40,518 nt of DNA from CAYFUT01 sp964346395 (GTDB lineage Bacteria; Bacillota; Halanaerobiia; Halobacteroidales; Halobacteroidaceae), in contig CAYFUT010000017.1 of NCBI GenBank assembly GCA_964346395.1, positions 1 through 40,518 of the forward strand. Direction: 5' to 3'. Below are positions 15,457 through 24,217 of the stretch, piece after piece. Both the position numbers and the translations under genes were made by a program. Numbering within the stretch: position 1 is the stretch's first letter; each line of letters begins with the position of its first letter. The notes beneath the pieces were generated by a model. That model did no database searches. It was not told where the DNA came from and saw only the letters and a list, made by a program, of their open reading frames with translations.

Positions 15457-16032
15457 ATGGAACAGATCATTTTAGCTTCTGGTTCACCGCGGAGAAAAGA
15501 ATTAGTGGCGAGATTGGGGTTAGACTTTGAAATTTGTCCTAGTCAAATCGATGAATCTCAAGTAGAAAAAACTCGGCCGCAGGAAGTAGTTACCAAGTTG
15601 GTCCGCTTAAAAGCTGAAGAGGTAGCTGATAGAAAAGCAGGAATTATTATTGCTGCTGATACTGTAGTTAGTTTAGAGCAACAAATTTTAGAAAAACCAG
15701 CTGACGAAGAAGAAGCTTATTCAATGTTAAAGAAATTAAGCGGGCAGGAACATCAAGTTACTACCGGAATAACAGTAATTTCGGGTTCTGAAGAAGTGAC
15801 TGAATGGCAGCAAACAACGGTTCAATTTAGGGAAGTTGATGATCAGGAAATTAATCAATATATTGCTACCGGCGAACCGATGGATAAAGCGGGAGGTTAT
15901 GGAATTCAGGCTAAAGGGGCTGTTTTTGTGACAGGGATTAACGGTTGTTTTTATAATGTAATGGGGATGCCTTTAGCCTGGTTAGTGGAAACGTTAAAAG
16001 AACTAGGGGTTGAAATTAAGTTAAATGACTGA
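15457..16032 (+). CDS. maf: Maf nucleotide pyrophosphatase
   Basis: 191 aa. Maf proteins hydrolyse modified or pyrimidine nucleoside triphosphates (dTTP/UTP class) to monophosphates and were first linked to septum formation in Bacillus. The N-terminal ASGSPRRKELVARLG is the family signature. IAADTVVSLE holds a catalytic acid, and DKAGGYGIQAKGAVF is the third conserved block. A ribosome-binding site (ggagg) stands before the ATG. The gene opens the shape and division cluster and overlaps radC by 8 bases, as in other Bacillota. Confidence 0.95.
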   Translation: MEQIILASGSPRRKELVARLGLDFEICPSQIDESQVEKTRPQEVVTKLVRLKAEEVADRKAGIIIAADTVVSLEQQILEKPADEEEAYSMLKKLSGQEHQVTTGITVISGSEEVTEWQQTTVQFREVDDQEINQYIATGEPMDKAGGYGIQAKGAVFVTGINGCFYNVMGMPLAWLVETLKELGVEIKLND

Positions 16033-16708
16033 TTATTTAACTATTAAGGATCTGCCGGTAGAAGAGCGACCGCGGGAAAAACTGGTCAAACAGGGGGCTA
16101 ATAAGTTATCAACAGCTGAATTATTAGCTTTAGTGTTAAGAACTGGTTCCCAGAAGAAGACTGCTCTTGATTTAGCAAATGAAATATTATTGATGTGTGA
16201 GGGCTTAAGAGGGTTAAACAGCAGCACGATTGAACAATTACAAGAGATTGAAGGAGTTGGTTTAGCTAAATCTGCTCGCTTGAAGGCAGTAGGAGAGCTG
16301 AGCAAGCGAATTTCTATAGCTGATTTAAATTTAACTAAAATTAGTTCGCCCGATGAAGTAGCAGAAGTATTATTACCAAAACTGCGTGATGAACCGCAGG
16401 AAAAGTTTGTTTCTGTTTTGTTAAATACTAAGTATGAAATTATCAGTGTACAGGAGATTGCAAAGGGGACTTTAGATAAATCTTTAGTTCACCCGCGGGA
16501 GGTTTTTCGGGCGGCTATTAAGAAAAATAGTAAAGCTGTAGTGATAGCTCATAATCATCCCAGTGGGGATGTTACTCCGAGCCAAGAAGATATAAAGATA
16601 ACGCGTCGGCTGCAGGATGCCGGGGATATTGTAGGTATTGAGCTAGTTGACCATTTGATTATTGGCGATAATAATTATAAAAGTTTAAAAGCGGATGATT
16701 TACTTTAA
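16025..16708 (+). CDS. radC: RadC/JAMM-domain protein
   Basis: 227 aa. N-terminal helix-hairpin-helix-like region (about 1-100, including STAELLALVLRTGSQKK and IEGVGLAKSARLKA) and a C-terminal MPN/JAB domain. The metal-binding motif HNHPSGDVTPSQED is complete (His176, His178, Asp189 region). Despite its name, a direct role in DNA repair is unproven for the family. It starts inside the maf end and is followed by mreB after 22 bases, so it is co-transcribed with the shape genes. Confidence 0.94.
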   Translation: MTDYLTIKDLPVEERPREKLVKQGANKLSTAELLALVLRTGSQKKTALDLANEILLMCEGLRGLNSSTIEQLQEIEGVGLAKSARLKAVGELSKRISIADLNLTKISSPDEVAEVLLPKLRDEPQEKFVSVLLNTKYEIISVQEIAKGTLDKSLVHPREVFRAAIKKNSKAVVIAHNHPSGDVTPSQEDIKITRRLQDAGDIVGIELVDHLIIGDNNYKSLKADDLL

Positions 16709-16730
16709 AATTAGGAAAGGGGAATAAACT

Positions 16731-17795
16731 ATGGTAATGGACTTTTTGACGGCTCCTTTTTCCCGAGATATGGGAATAGATTTAGGAACAGCTAATACTT
16801 TAGTATATATTCGTGGAAAAGGAGTATTGATTAGAGAACCTTCAGTAGTTGCAATTAAAGCAAATAATAACTCAGACGGTGAAGTTTTAGCAGTAGGGAA
16901 TGAAGCTAAAAATATGATTGGACGAACTCCAGGGGATATTGTAGCTATTAGGCCGATGAAAGATGGAGTAATTGCTGATTTCGAAGTAACGGAAAATATG
17001 TTAAGTTATTTCATTAGGAAGGCTCATAAACGGAAACGTTTGGTTCGGCCGCGGATTATAGTTTGTGTACCTTCAGGAGTGACTGAGGTAGAGAAAAGAG
17101 CAGTAATTGATGCTGCTTTACATGCCGGGGCTAGAGAGGCTTATTTAATTGAAGAACCGATGGCAGCTGCTATCGGAGCTGGTTTACCTGTACATAAAGC
17201 TACTGGAAATATGGTAGTTGATATTGGTGGAGGGACTACGGAAGTAGCAGTTATTTCACTAGGCGGTATAGTAAACAAACAGTCTATTCGAGTTGGCGGT
17301 GATGAAATGGATGAAGCAATAGTAACTCATATTAAAGATAAATATAATTTAATGGTAGGGGAAAGGACAGCCGAAGAAATTAAAATTGCTATTGGTTCAG
17401 CTCATTTTTCCTCTAAGGCTGATGTTGATAAAGCAGAATCAATGGAAATTCGGGGACGGGATTTAGTTAATGGATTGCCGAAAACGGTAACAATTACAGC
17501 CGGAGAGATTCAATCGGCTTTACAAGAACCAGTAGGAGATATCGTTCGGGCTGTTAAGGGTACTTTAGAAGAGACCCCTCCGGAATTGTCAGCAGATATA
17601 ATGGATAGAGGAATTGTATTAGCTGGAGGTGGTGCTTTACTGTCTGGATTGGATAATTTATTATCTGAAGAGGTAGGAATGCCTGTTTATTTAGCCGATG
17701 ATCCGCTGGATTGTGTGGTTTCAGGCACCGGAAAAGTCTTAGAAGAACTGGGAAATTTAAAGGATGTTTTAATTACTCCTAAACGCTTATCATAG
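16731..17795 (+). CDS. mreB: rod-shape actin homologue MreB
   Basis: 354 aa, slightly longer than the usual 335-345. MreB polymerises with ATP beneath the membrane and guides lateral wall synthesis. Actin-fold motifs are intact: MGIDLGTANTLVYIRGKG (phosphate 1), VVDIGGGTTEVAVISLGG (phosphate 2) and LAGGGALLSGLD (adenosine). The N-terminus has a short hydrophobic start (MVMDFLTAPFS) that could act in membrane binding. The ribosome-binding site aaagggg fits ATG 16731, and a second ATG at 16737 is possible. It is followed by mreC with overlapping signals. Confidence 0.96.
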   Translation: MVMDFLTAPFSRDMGIDLGTANTLVYIRGKGVLIREPSVVAIKANNNSDGEVLAVGNEAKNMIGRTPGDIVAIRPMKDGVIADFEVTENMLSYFIRKAHKRKRLVRPRIIVCVPSGVTEVEKRAVIDAALHAGAREAYLIEEPMAAAIGAGLPVHKATGNMVVDIGGGTTEVAVISLGGIVNKQSIRVGGDEMDEAIVTHIKDKYNLMVGERTAEEIKIAIGSAHFSSKADVDKAESMEIRGRDLVNGLPKTVTITAGEIQSALQEPVGDIVRAVKGTLEETPPELSADIMDRGIVLAGGGALLSGLDNLLSEEVGMPVYLADDPLDCVVSGTGKVLEELGNLKDVLITPKRLS

Positions 17796-17811
17796 GTTGG
17801 AAGGGATAACC

Positions 17812-18699
17812 GTGTTAGAATTTATGCGACAGCATTACAAGAAAATTTTGGTTATGTTTGTAGTTATTATTGTGATTTGGTTTATTAATTTACTAGGTCC
17901 GGATGATGATTATAATTGGTTTGAGGGAGTAGTGGTTGATACCCTCCACCCAGCTTTTAAAATGGTAAATTCTGTTAATAATAAGCTGACAGAAATGATT
18001 GAAGTGGTAGTTAATTATCAAGAAATAAAAAAAGAAAATCAGCAGTTGCGGGATAAATTAGCAGATTTACAATATAATAAGCAGCAGATAACAAAAATTA
18101 TGATTCAGAATCAGCGGCTGCGGAAATTATTAAATTTTAAAAAGTATGTTCCGTATCAAGTGGTGGGAACTAGTGTTATTGGGTATAGCCCTGATAACTG
18201 GACTAGTGCAGTATTAATTGACCGAGGAGAAAAAGTGGGAATTATTGCTAAAATGCCGGTAATAGCAGAGAATGGTTATTTGGCAGGTGTGATTCAAAGG
18301 AGCAGTAGTCATACTGCTCAGGCTGCACTGTTGACTGATCCCGAATTTGTAATTGGCGGCTTAGTAAGGCGGGAAGAATCTCGGGCTTTAGGGGTGGTTA
18401 AAGGCCAGGGTAAAGAACAAAGTAAATTAGTTATAAATAATATTTCCTGGGATGCTGATATTCAATCTGAAGATATAATTGTGACTTCTGGCTTATCTAA
18501 ACAGATACCTAAAGGTATTCCCATTGGAAAAGTTATATCAGTTACTCCGGATGATTATGGGTTAACTCAATCTGCTACTATTACCCCATTTGTAAATCTG
18601 AATAAATTGGAAGAAGTGTTAGTAGTAACTGATTATACTGCTAAAACTGATGAAATTGTTCCTCCATTGAAAGCGTATCCCAGCTCAGTTCAGGAGTGA
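17812..18699 (+). CDS. mreC: rod-shape protein MreC
   Basis: 295 aa from GTG 17812, chosen because ggaaggg lies 7 bases upstream. A TTG in the same frame at 17797 would leave no ribosome-binding site. One transmembrane helix (about residues 11-30) is followed by a coiled coil (about 62-108, EIKKENQQLRDKL) and the beta-sheet MreC domain (VVGTSVIGYSPDNW, then VIDRGEKVG-like VLIDRGEKVGI and GYLAGVI). It scaffolds PBP2 and RodA outside the membrane. Its TGA overlaps the mreD start (GTGA). Confidence 0.94.
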   Translation: MLEFMRQHYKKILVMFVVIIVIWFINLLGPDDDYNWFEGVVVDTLHPAFKMVNSVNNKLTEMIEVVVNYQEIKKENQQLRDKLADLQYNKQQITKIMIQNQRLRKLLNFKKYVPYQVVGTSVIGYSPDNWTSAVLIDRGEKVGIIAKMPVIAENGYLAGVIQRSSSHTAQAALLTDPEFVIGGLVRREESRALGVVKGQGKEQSKLVINNISWDADIQSEDIIVTSGLSKQIPKGIPIGKVISVTPDDYGLTQSATITPFVNLNKLEEVLVVTDYTAKTDEIVPPLKAYPSSVQE

Positions 18700-19190
18700 G
18701 AGTAGTGATTTATGTTTTAGTATATGGTGTGATAATTATAATTGCTCTTATTTTACAGACGAATCCCCTTATACAGCAATTATTGGCTGGAATTGTGCCT
18801 GATTTATTATTAGTGGTACTATCTTTTTTAGCTATTAATTATGGCAAAACAGTAGGGGGAGTAGGAGGCTTAGGAATTGGATTTTTACAAGATCTATTAT
18901 CGGGCGGGTTGTTTGGTACTAATGCTATTAGTAAAGCAATTACTGGGTATTTATGCGGTTTTTTGCGGAAAAGGATTTATGAAAAACAATTAATAGTACC
19001 GCCGTTAGTCTCTTTTGCTGCTACTCTCATTAATCAACTGCTGGTAGTTTTTTTTACTAATTATTTGCTTTCCTTATTTTCCTGGCAGATGATTTTTAAA
19101 AATACAATTATTCCTTTAGCTTTGTGTAATGCTGCATTAGCAATTATTATTTATCCTATTTTGTATAAGCTAGGAGGAAATAATAAGTGA
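18696..19190 (+). CDS. mreD: rod-shape membrane protein MreD
   Basis: 164 aa with about five hydrophobic helices. It opens with GTG 18696 overlapping the mreC stop and ends overlapping the PBP2 start in the same way. The conserved region is YGKTVGGVGGLGIGFLQDLLSGGLFGTNAISKAITGYLCG. It is part of the MreBCD-RodA-PBP2 elongation complex. The ribosome-binding site is weak, so translation is probably coupled to mreC. Confidence 0.9.
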   Translation: MRVVIYVLVYGVIIIIALILQTNPLIQQLLAGIVPDLLLVVLSFLAINYGKTVGGVGGLGIGFLQDLLSGGLFGTNAISKAITGYLCGFLRKRIYEKQLIVPPLVSFAATLINQLLVVFFTNYLLSLFSWQMIFKNTIIPLALCNAALAIIIYPILYKLGGNNK

Positions 19191-21109
19191 AGGATAGGCA
19201 ACAAGCAAGTAGAAGGCTTATTTTCTTGCGGGTGGTAGTTATTTTGATTTTTATAATTTTAATTAGCAGGTTAGGGTATTTACAGATTTATAAAAGCAGT
19301 CGGTTTAAAAAAATGTCAGAGGGATATCGCACCTCAATTATTCCTATTAGTGCTCCCCGGGGTAAAATTCATGACCGAGAGGGGAAAGTATTAGTAGCTA
19401 ATAAATTGACTTATAGTGTATCCGTAATTCCTGCTAAAGCAAAAAAATTACAACAAGTGTTAGTTAAAGTAGCAGCTATTTTAGATTTAGAAATATCCAA
19501 ATTAAAAGAAAAGGTAGAAGATCCTACTGCGGATAAACCAGTGATAATTGAACGTAATATTTCGCAAAAAGAATTAATTCGCTTAGAAGAGGCTAAATCA
19601 GAATTAGCAGGGGTGATTATTGGAAAAACTCCTGTGCGGGAATATGTTTATGATAATTTAGCCAGCCATGCGGTAGGATATGTAGGAGAAATTTCAGCCA
19701 GCAAATTAAAAAGAATAGAAAAAAAGGGCTATAAGTCTGGTGATTTAGTTGGAAAAACTGGACTAGAATTAATTTATGAAAAGTATTTACGGGGGAAAAA
19801 AGGAAAAAAATTGATTGAAGTTAATAATCAGGGGCAGAAAGTAAAAACATTAGCTACTCAAGAACCGGTACCGGGTTATGATTTGATATTAAATTTAGAT
19901 TATAAAATTCAAAAAAAAGCTGAGAAATTATTAGAAGAAAAGATAGAAGAATTAACTAAAAAAGCAAAAGAAGATGAAGAAATCAGTAAGATTCCCAAGG
20001 GAGGTGCTGTCATAGCAGCTGACCCAGAGGACAGCAGCATATTAGCTTTAGCTAGTTTTCCTGACTATGATTCCAATCAATTTATTACCGGTATTTCGCA
20101 GAAAAAATGGGAGCAGTTAACGGAAAGCTATCGACAGCCTTTACTTAATAGAGCTGTTAATACTAGTGTGCCGCCGGGCTCTATTTTCAAGATAGTAACT
20201 GGGGCTGCTAGTATGGAAGAATTAGGAGTTACGGCTGAAACTGAGTTTTCTGATCCCGGATATTATAAAACCGGAGGAGTTAAATTCGAAAATTGGTATC
20301 CAGGCGGTCAGGGAGAGATAAATTTTGTTGATGGTATTGCCTGGTCAAACAATACTGTGTTTTTTAAATTAGGGCATAAATTATATAAAAAAGATAAGGA
20401 TTTACTGCAGGAGTATGCTCGAGAATTTGGATTAGGCCAAAAAACAAAGATTGACTTAAATAATGAATCTTCGGGACTTGTACCTGGCCCGGAGTGGAGA
20501 AAAGAAAAGTTTACAGATAAAAAAGATCAAATTTGGTATCCCGGATATACCATTAACTTATCGATTGGACAGGGGAATTTACAGACTTCGCCGATGCAAT
20601 TACTTAATTTAGTTTCTGGAGTGGCCAATGGAGGAAAATTATATCAGCCGTTGTTGGTTGATAAAATAGTTAATTCGGAAGGGAAAATAATTAAGGAGCT
20701 TGAGCCTGATTTATTAAATGAAATTCCTGTTGCTGAGGAAACTTTAGAGTTAATGAAAGAAGGATTAAAAGGGGTTACTTCCTATGGAACTGCTCGCAAG
20801 GCCTTTGAAGATTTTCCCATGGAGGTAGCGGGGAAGACTGGAACTGCTCAGACGGGTAGAGATAGACCGAATCATGCCTGGTTTGCTGGCTTTGCCCCTG
20901 TAAAAGATCCGGAAATTGCAGTAGTGATTTTTATTGAATATGGACAGTCAAGTAGTAATACGCTGTTGGTTGCTAAAGAAATGCTTGCTGATTATTTTGA
21001 TATTGATTTATCTGATGAGCAAACCCAGGATGATGCAGTTGAGCAGCCGGCCAATATAGATGCAAGATCAGAAACTAATGATAATAATCAAACTGACCAG
21101 ACCAATTAA
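19187..21109 (+). CDS. mrdA: penicillin-binding protein 2 (transpeptidase)
   Basis: 640 aa. Class B PBP: a cytoplasmic start, one transmembrane helix (about 10-30), an N-terminal dimerisation/pedestal domain with APRGKIHDREG, and the transpeptidase domain. Active-site motifs are complete: SIFK (Ser332-Lys335), SNN (Ser387-Asn389) and KTGT (Lys550-Gly552). It cross-links peptidoglycan during rod elongation, working with RodA encoded at 22989. It begins with GTG in the stop of mreD. The last 30 residues are a low-complexity acidic/Asn tail with no recognised function. Confidence 0.95.
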   Translation: MKDRQQASRRLIFLRVVVILIFIILISRLGYLQIYKSSRFKKMSEGYRTSIIPISAPRGKIHDREGKVLVANKLTYSVSVIPAKAKKLQQVLVKVAAILDLEISKLKEKVEDPTADKPVIIERNISQKELIRLEEAKSELAGVIIGKTPVREYVYDNLASHAVGYVGEISASKLKRIEKKGYKSGDLVGKTGLELIYEKYLRGKKGKKLIEVNNQGQKVKTLATQEPVPGYDLILNLDYKIQKKAEKLLEEKIEELTKKAKEDEEISKIPKGGAVIAADPEDSSILALASFPDYDSNQFITGISQKKWEQLTESYRQPLLNRAVNTSVPPGSIFKIVTGAASMEELGVTAETEFSDPGYYKTGGVKFENWYPGGQGEINFVDGIAWSNNTVFFKLGHKLYKKDKDLLQEYAREFGLGQKTKIDLNNESSGLVPGPEWRKEKFTDKKDQIWYPGYTINLSIGQGNLQTSPMQLLNLVSGVANGGKLYQPLLVDKIVNSEGKIIKELEPDLLNEIPVAEETLELMKEGLKGVTSYGTARKAFEDFPMEVAGKTGTAQTGRDRPNHAWFAGFAPVKDPEIAVVIFIEYGQSSSNTLLVAKEMLADYFDIDLSDEQTQDDAVEQPANIDARSETNDNNQTDQTN

Positions 21110-21163
21110 AACTACTAGGAGATAGTTAAGTTTATTTTAGCTGTTATTATAGGAGGAGGTAAG

Positions 21164-21772
21164 ATGGCGCGGAATGTAATTTTCAAGGCCGACCAGGACG
21201 GGTTAGTACTTAGCTTAAATGATGAGTGCGATTTTTCTATTCTGAAACAGGATCTACAGCAGAAGTTTTCTGAAGGCGAGAATTTTTTTCAAGAGGATAT
21301 GATTGTTCGGGTTAATGTGGGAAATAGGTGCTTATCCCGACAGCAGAAAAGAGAAATTTTAGGATTATTTAAGGAATTACCGGGAATAGCGGTAGTTGAA
21401 TTTATTAGCCAACAAATTAATTTTTCTCCTTCTGAAGATAAAAAGGCGGATACGTTATTGATTAAACGGACTTTAAGATCGGGGCAAACAGTAAGTTTTG
21501 CCGGCAATGTAGTTCTGCAGGGGGATGTTAATCCAGGAGCAGAGATAATTGCTGGGAAAGATATTCTTGTTTTGGGAGCGATTAGGGGAACAGCTCACGC
21601 CGGAGTTAATGGAAATAAAACCGCAACTATTTCTGGTTTTAGGTTAAATCCATTACAGTTGAGGATAGCTGATATAATTAGTCGGTCTCCTGATGAGCTG
21701 TTAGAAACTCCTGATAAACCGGAAATTGCTTTTGTAAAGGGAGATCAAATTATCATTGATTATTTAAAGTGA
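21164..21772 (+). CDS. minC: septum site-determining protein MinC
   Basis: 202 aa. MinC blocks FtsZ polymerisation away from midcell. The N-terminal domain (about 1-95) is followed by the C-terminal beta-helix (about 103-202), recognised by TLRSGQTVSFAGNVVLQGDVNPGAEIIA and then VLGAIRGTAHAGVNGN, the family signature. A strong ribosome-binding site (aggaggagg) precedes the ATG. It is the first gene of minCDE, each 20-25 bases apart. Confidence 0.95.
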   Translation: MARNVIFKADQDGLVLSLNDECDFSILKQDLQQKFSEGENFFQEDMIVRVNVGNRCLSRQQKREILGLFKELPGIAVVEFISQQINFSPSEDKKADTLLIKRTLRSGQTVSFAGNVVLQGDVNPGAEIIAGKDILVLGAIRGTAHAGVNGNKTATISGFRLNPLQLRIADIISRSPDELLETPDKPEIAFVKGDQIIIDYLK

Positions 21773-21792
21773 TTAAATTAAGGAGGTAGGTA

Positions 21793-22584
21793 ATGGTGGG
21801 GAAAGTTTATGTAGTGACGTCGGGTAAAGGTGGTGTTGGAAAGACGACAACTGTTGCTAATTTGGGTACTGGATTAGCTAAACTGGGCAAGAAGGTAGCC
21901 TTAATAGATGCTGATATAGGGCTTAGAAATTTAGATGTAATGCTCGGATTAGAAAATAGAATAGTATATGATATTGTTGATGTAGTGGAAAATAATTGCC
22001 GGTTAGAGCAGGCATTAATCAAAGATAAAAGGTATAGCAGTTTGAGTTTGCTTCCTGCTGCTCAGACTAGAGATAAAACAGCTGTTAACCCGGGTCAAAT
22101 GGAAGAATTATGTAAATTATTAAAAAAAGAATTTGACTATGTGTTGATTGATTCCCCTGCGGGAATAGAACAGGGATTTAAAAATGCGGTGGCGGGAGCT
22201 GATGATTCAATTGTAATTACTACTCCGGAAGTAGCTGCTGTTAGAGATGCTGACCGAATAATTGGTATGTTGGAATCAGAAGGCCTCGGAGAACCTAAAT
22301 TAATAATCAATCGGATTAGAATGGATATGGTTAAGCGGGGTGATATGATGGAAATTAAGGATATGCAGGATATTTTAGCTATTTCTATTTTGGGTATCGT
22401 GCCTGAAGATGAAAGAATTGTAATTTCTACTAATACAGGTAAACCGATTATACTGCTTGATAATACTAAGGCAGGACAGTCTTTTTGGAATATTTCCCGG
22501 CGGGTGGAAGGAGAAGAGGTGCCGTATATTTCGTTAGACAGCAGTTTAATGGATTATTTAAAGGGGTTTATAGGTCTGAATTAA
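21793..22584 (+). CDS. minD: septum site-determining ATPase MinD
   Basis: 263 aa. ParA/MinD-type ATPase with a deviant Walker A at residues 11-19 (GKGGVGKTT, with the signature lysine Lys12). The switch regions are DADIGLRNLDVMLGLENR and DYVLIDSPAGIEQGF. The C-terminus (SLMDYLKGFIGLN) could form the amphipathic membrane-targeting helix. MinD recruits MinC to the membrane and is cycled by MinE, which is encoded next. Ribosome-binding site aaggaggtagg. Confidence 0.97.
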   Translation: MVGKVYVVTSGKGGVGKTTTVANLGTGLAKLGKKVALIDADIGLRNLDVMLGLENRIVYDIVDVVENNCRLEQALIKDKRYSSLSLLPAAQTRDKTAVNPGQMEELCKLLKKEFDYVLIDSPAGIEQGFKNAVAGADDSIVITTPEVAAVRDADRIIGMLESEGLGEPKLIINRIRMDMVKRGDMMEIKDMQDILAISILGIVPEDERIVISTNTGKPIILLDNTKAGQSFWNISRRVEGEEVPYISLDSSLMDYLKGFIGLN

Positions 22585-22609
22585 TAAGTAACCTGGGGAG
22601 GGGGGAAAG

Positions 22610-22897
22610 ATGTTAGAACAAGTGAAAAAATTATTAGGAAAAGAGGAAGTGAATAGCAAAGATGTAGCTAAAGAACGGCTGCAGTTAGTTTTAATTCATG
22701 ACCGAATCGGCGTTTCGAAAGATGTTTTACAGGATATGGAGGATGAATTAATAGCAGTTATTTCTAAGTATTTGGAAATTGATGAAGAAGGATTAGAGAT
22801 GGACCTTCAGCAGGAAGATGATTCCATGGCTTTAGTAGCTAATATTCCTGTGAGGAGTCTAAAAAAAGTAAAAAAGGATAAGAGAAAGCAAAAATAA
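22610..22897 (+). CDS. minE: cell division topological specificity factor MinE
   Basis: 95 aa. The MinD-contact segment AKERLQLVLIHDR (about residues 20-32) is diagnostic. A topological-specificity domain follows. The C-terminus ends in a lysine-rich tail (KKVKKDKRKQK) not needed by the family. Its presence shows that the Min system here is of the oscillating MinE kind rather than DivIVA-tethered as in Bacillus, as in many Clostridia. Confidence 0.95.
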   Translation: MLEQVKKLLGKEEVNSKDVAKERLQLVLIHDRIGVSKDVLQDMEDELIAVISKYLEIDEEGLEMDLQQEDDSMALVANIPVRSLKKVKKDKRKQK

Positions 22898-22908
22898 TTT
22901 AAGGCCAG

Positions 22909-22940
22909 GAGAGAACGGTAAAAACCTGGTCTCTATTTTT
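22909..22940 (+). terminator. weak terminator after minE
   Basis: AGAGA...TCTCT stem with inner GGT/ACC and a tail of ATTTTTG. CCAGG/CCTGG offers a competing pairing. Partial readthrough into rodA is likely. Confidence 0.4.
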
Positions 22941-22988
22941 GTAAGGAGGATGAGCTAAAATATTAATTTATGCTGAGGAGGAGTGGTA

Positions 22989-24116
22989 ATGGGGAAATTG
23001 TTGCGTAATATGGATTATATGATTCCCTTGGCTGCTTTAGTATTAATAGTGATTGGGATGTTATTAATTGCTAGTGCTACTCATGTAGAGGGGAGTTCTA
23101 TTTGGACTAATACATTTTTACAAAAACAGTTAATTGCGCTGTTAGTAGGCAGTATAGGAGCGGTAGCGGTGGTTTTGTTTGATTATAGATTGCTGCGGGA
23201 TTATGCTGTACTTATTTATGTGGGGAATTTATTGTTATTAGGACTAGTATTATTGATAGGGGAAGAAGTTCAGGGAGGGCAAAGCTGGATTGACTTTGGT
23301 CCGATTAGTTTTCAACCGTCGGAACTAGCTAAACTGGCTGTCATAATTACTTTAGCTGATCTGTTGGCTAAGCGAAAATATAATATTAAATATATTTTTG
23401 GTTTAATAGTACCTGGTTTGTATTTAACACTGCCCTTTGGTTTAATATTATTACAAAATGATCTGGGGACTGCTTTAGTATTAATAGCTATTTTTTTAGG
23501 TATGATCTATGTAGCGGGGGCTAATCCTAAGTTATTAGTAGGAGGAATGATAGTAGTAGTAGCAGTAGTAGCAATTTGGATTGCAGCTTACTTATATTTA
23601 GATGCTCCAATGCCGTTAAAAGAATACCAATTAGAGCGGATTTTAGTCTTGGTGAATCCTAATTTGGATCCCCAGGGAGCAGGATATAATGTACGACAGT
23701 CAAAGGTAGCTATTGGCTCTGGGGGACTGCGGGGTAAAGGATTATTTGCTGGTACTCAAAACCAGTTAAATTTTTTACCAGCACGGCATACTGATTTTAT
23801 TTTTTCCGTCTTAGGAGAAGAGTTAGGTTTTTGGGGAGCTGGGTTAGTTTTGATTAGTTATTTTATTCTTCTCTGGCGGGCAATTATGATAGCAGAGCAG
23901 GCTAAAGATCAATTTGCTCAATTAGTAGTTGCCGGAATTATAGCTATGTTTTTATTTCATGTTTTCGAAAATATAGGTATGGCCATGGGGATTATGCCGG
24001 TGACCGGAATTCCGTTACCGTTTATTAGTTATGGAGGGAGTTCTTTAGTTACCAATTTATTGGCTATCGGTTTAATTCTTAATGTTAATATGAGAAGGAA
24101 AAAGTTGTTATTTTGA
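22989..24116 (+). CDS. rodA: rod-shape glycosyltransferase RodA
   Basis: 375 aa, SEDS family, about ten helices. ATG 22989 was preferred over GTG 22983 because gaggaggag lies just upstream at normal spacing. SEDS signatures: GGQSWIDFGPISFQPSELAKLAVI, LPARHTDFIFSVLGEELGFWGA and the C-terminal MGIMPVTGIPLPFISYGGSSL. RodA polymerises lipid II into glycan and pairs with PBP2. RodA rather than FtsW is inferred from the mre/PBP2 setting. Confidence 0.93.
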   Translation: MGKLLRNMDYMIPLAALVLIVIGMLLIASATHVEGSSIWTNTFLQKQLIALLVGSIGAVAVVLFDYRLLRDYAVLIYVGNLLLLGLVLLIGEEVQGGQSWIDFGPISFQPSELAKLAVIITLADLLAKRKYNIKYIFGLIVPGLYLTLPFGLILLQNDLGTALVLIAIFLGMIYVAGANPKLLVGGMIVVVAVVAIWIAAYLYLDAPMPLKEYQLERILVLVNPNLDPQGAGYNVRQSKVAIGSGGLRGKGLFAGTQNQLNFLPARHTDFIFSVLGEELGFWGAGLVLISYFILLWRAIMIAEQAKDQFAQLVVAGIIAMFLFHVFENIGMAMGIMPVTGIPLPFISYGGSSLVTNLLAIGLILNVNMRRKKLLF

Positions 24117-24217
24117 TTTATTAAAAATTTACATATTATTAGGGGCTGGATAATATCTATTGTATATAGGTAGAAAAAATAAATTGGGATAAAGAATTGA
24201 TTAAAGGTGGTTCTGTA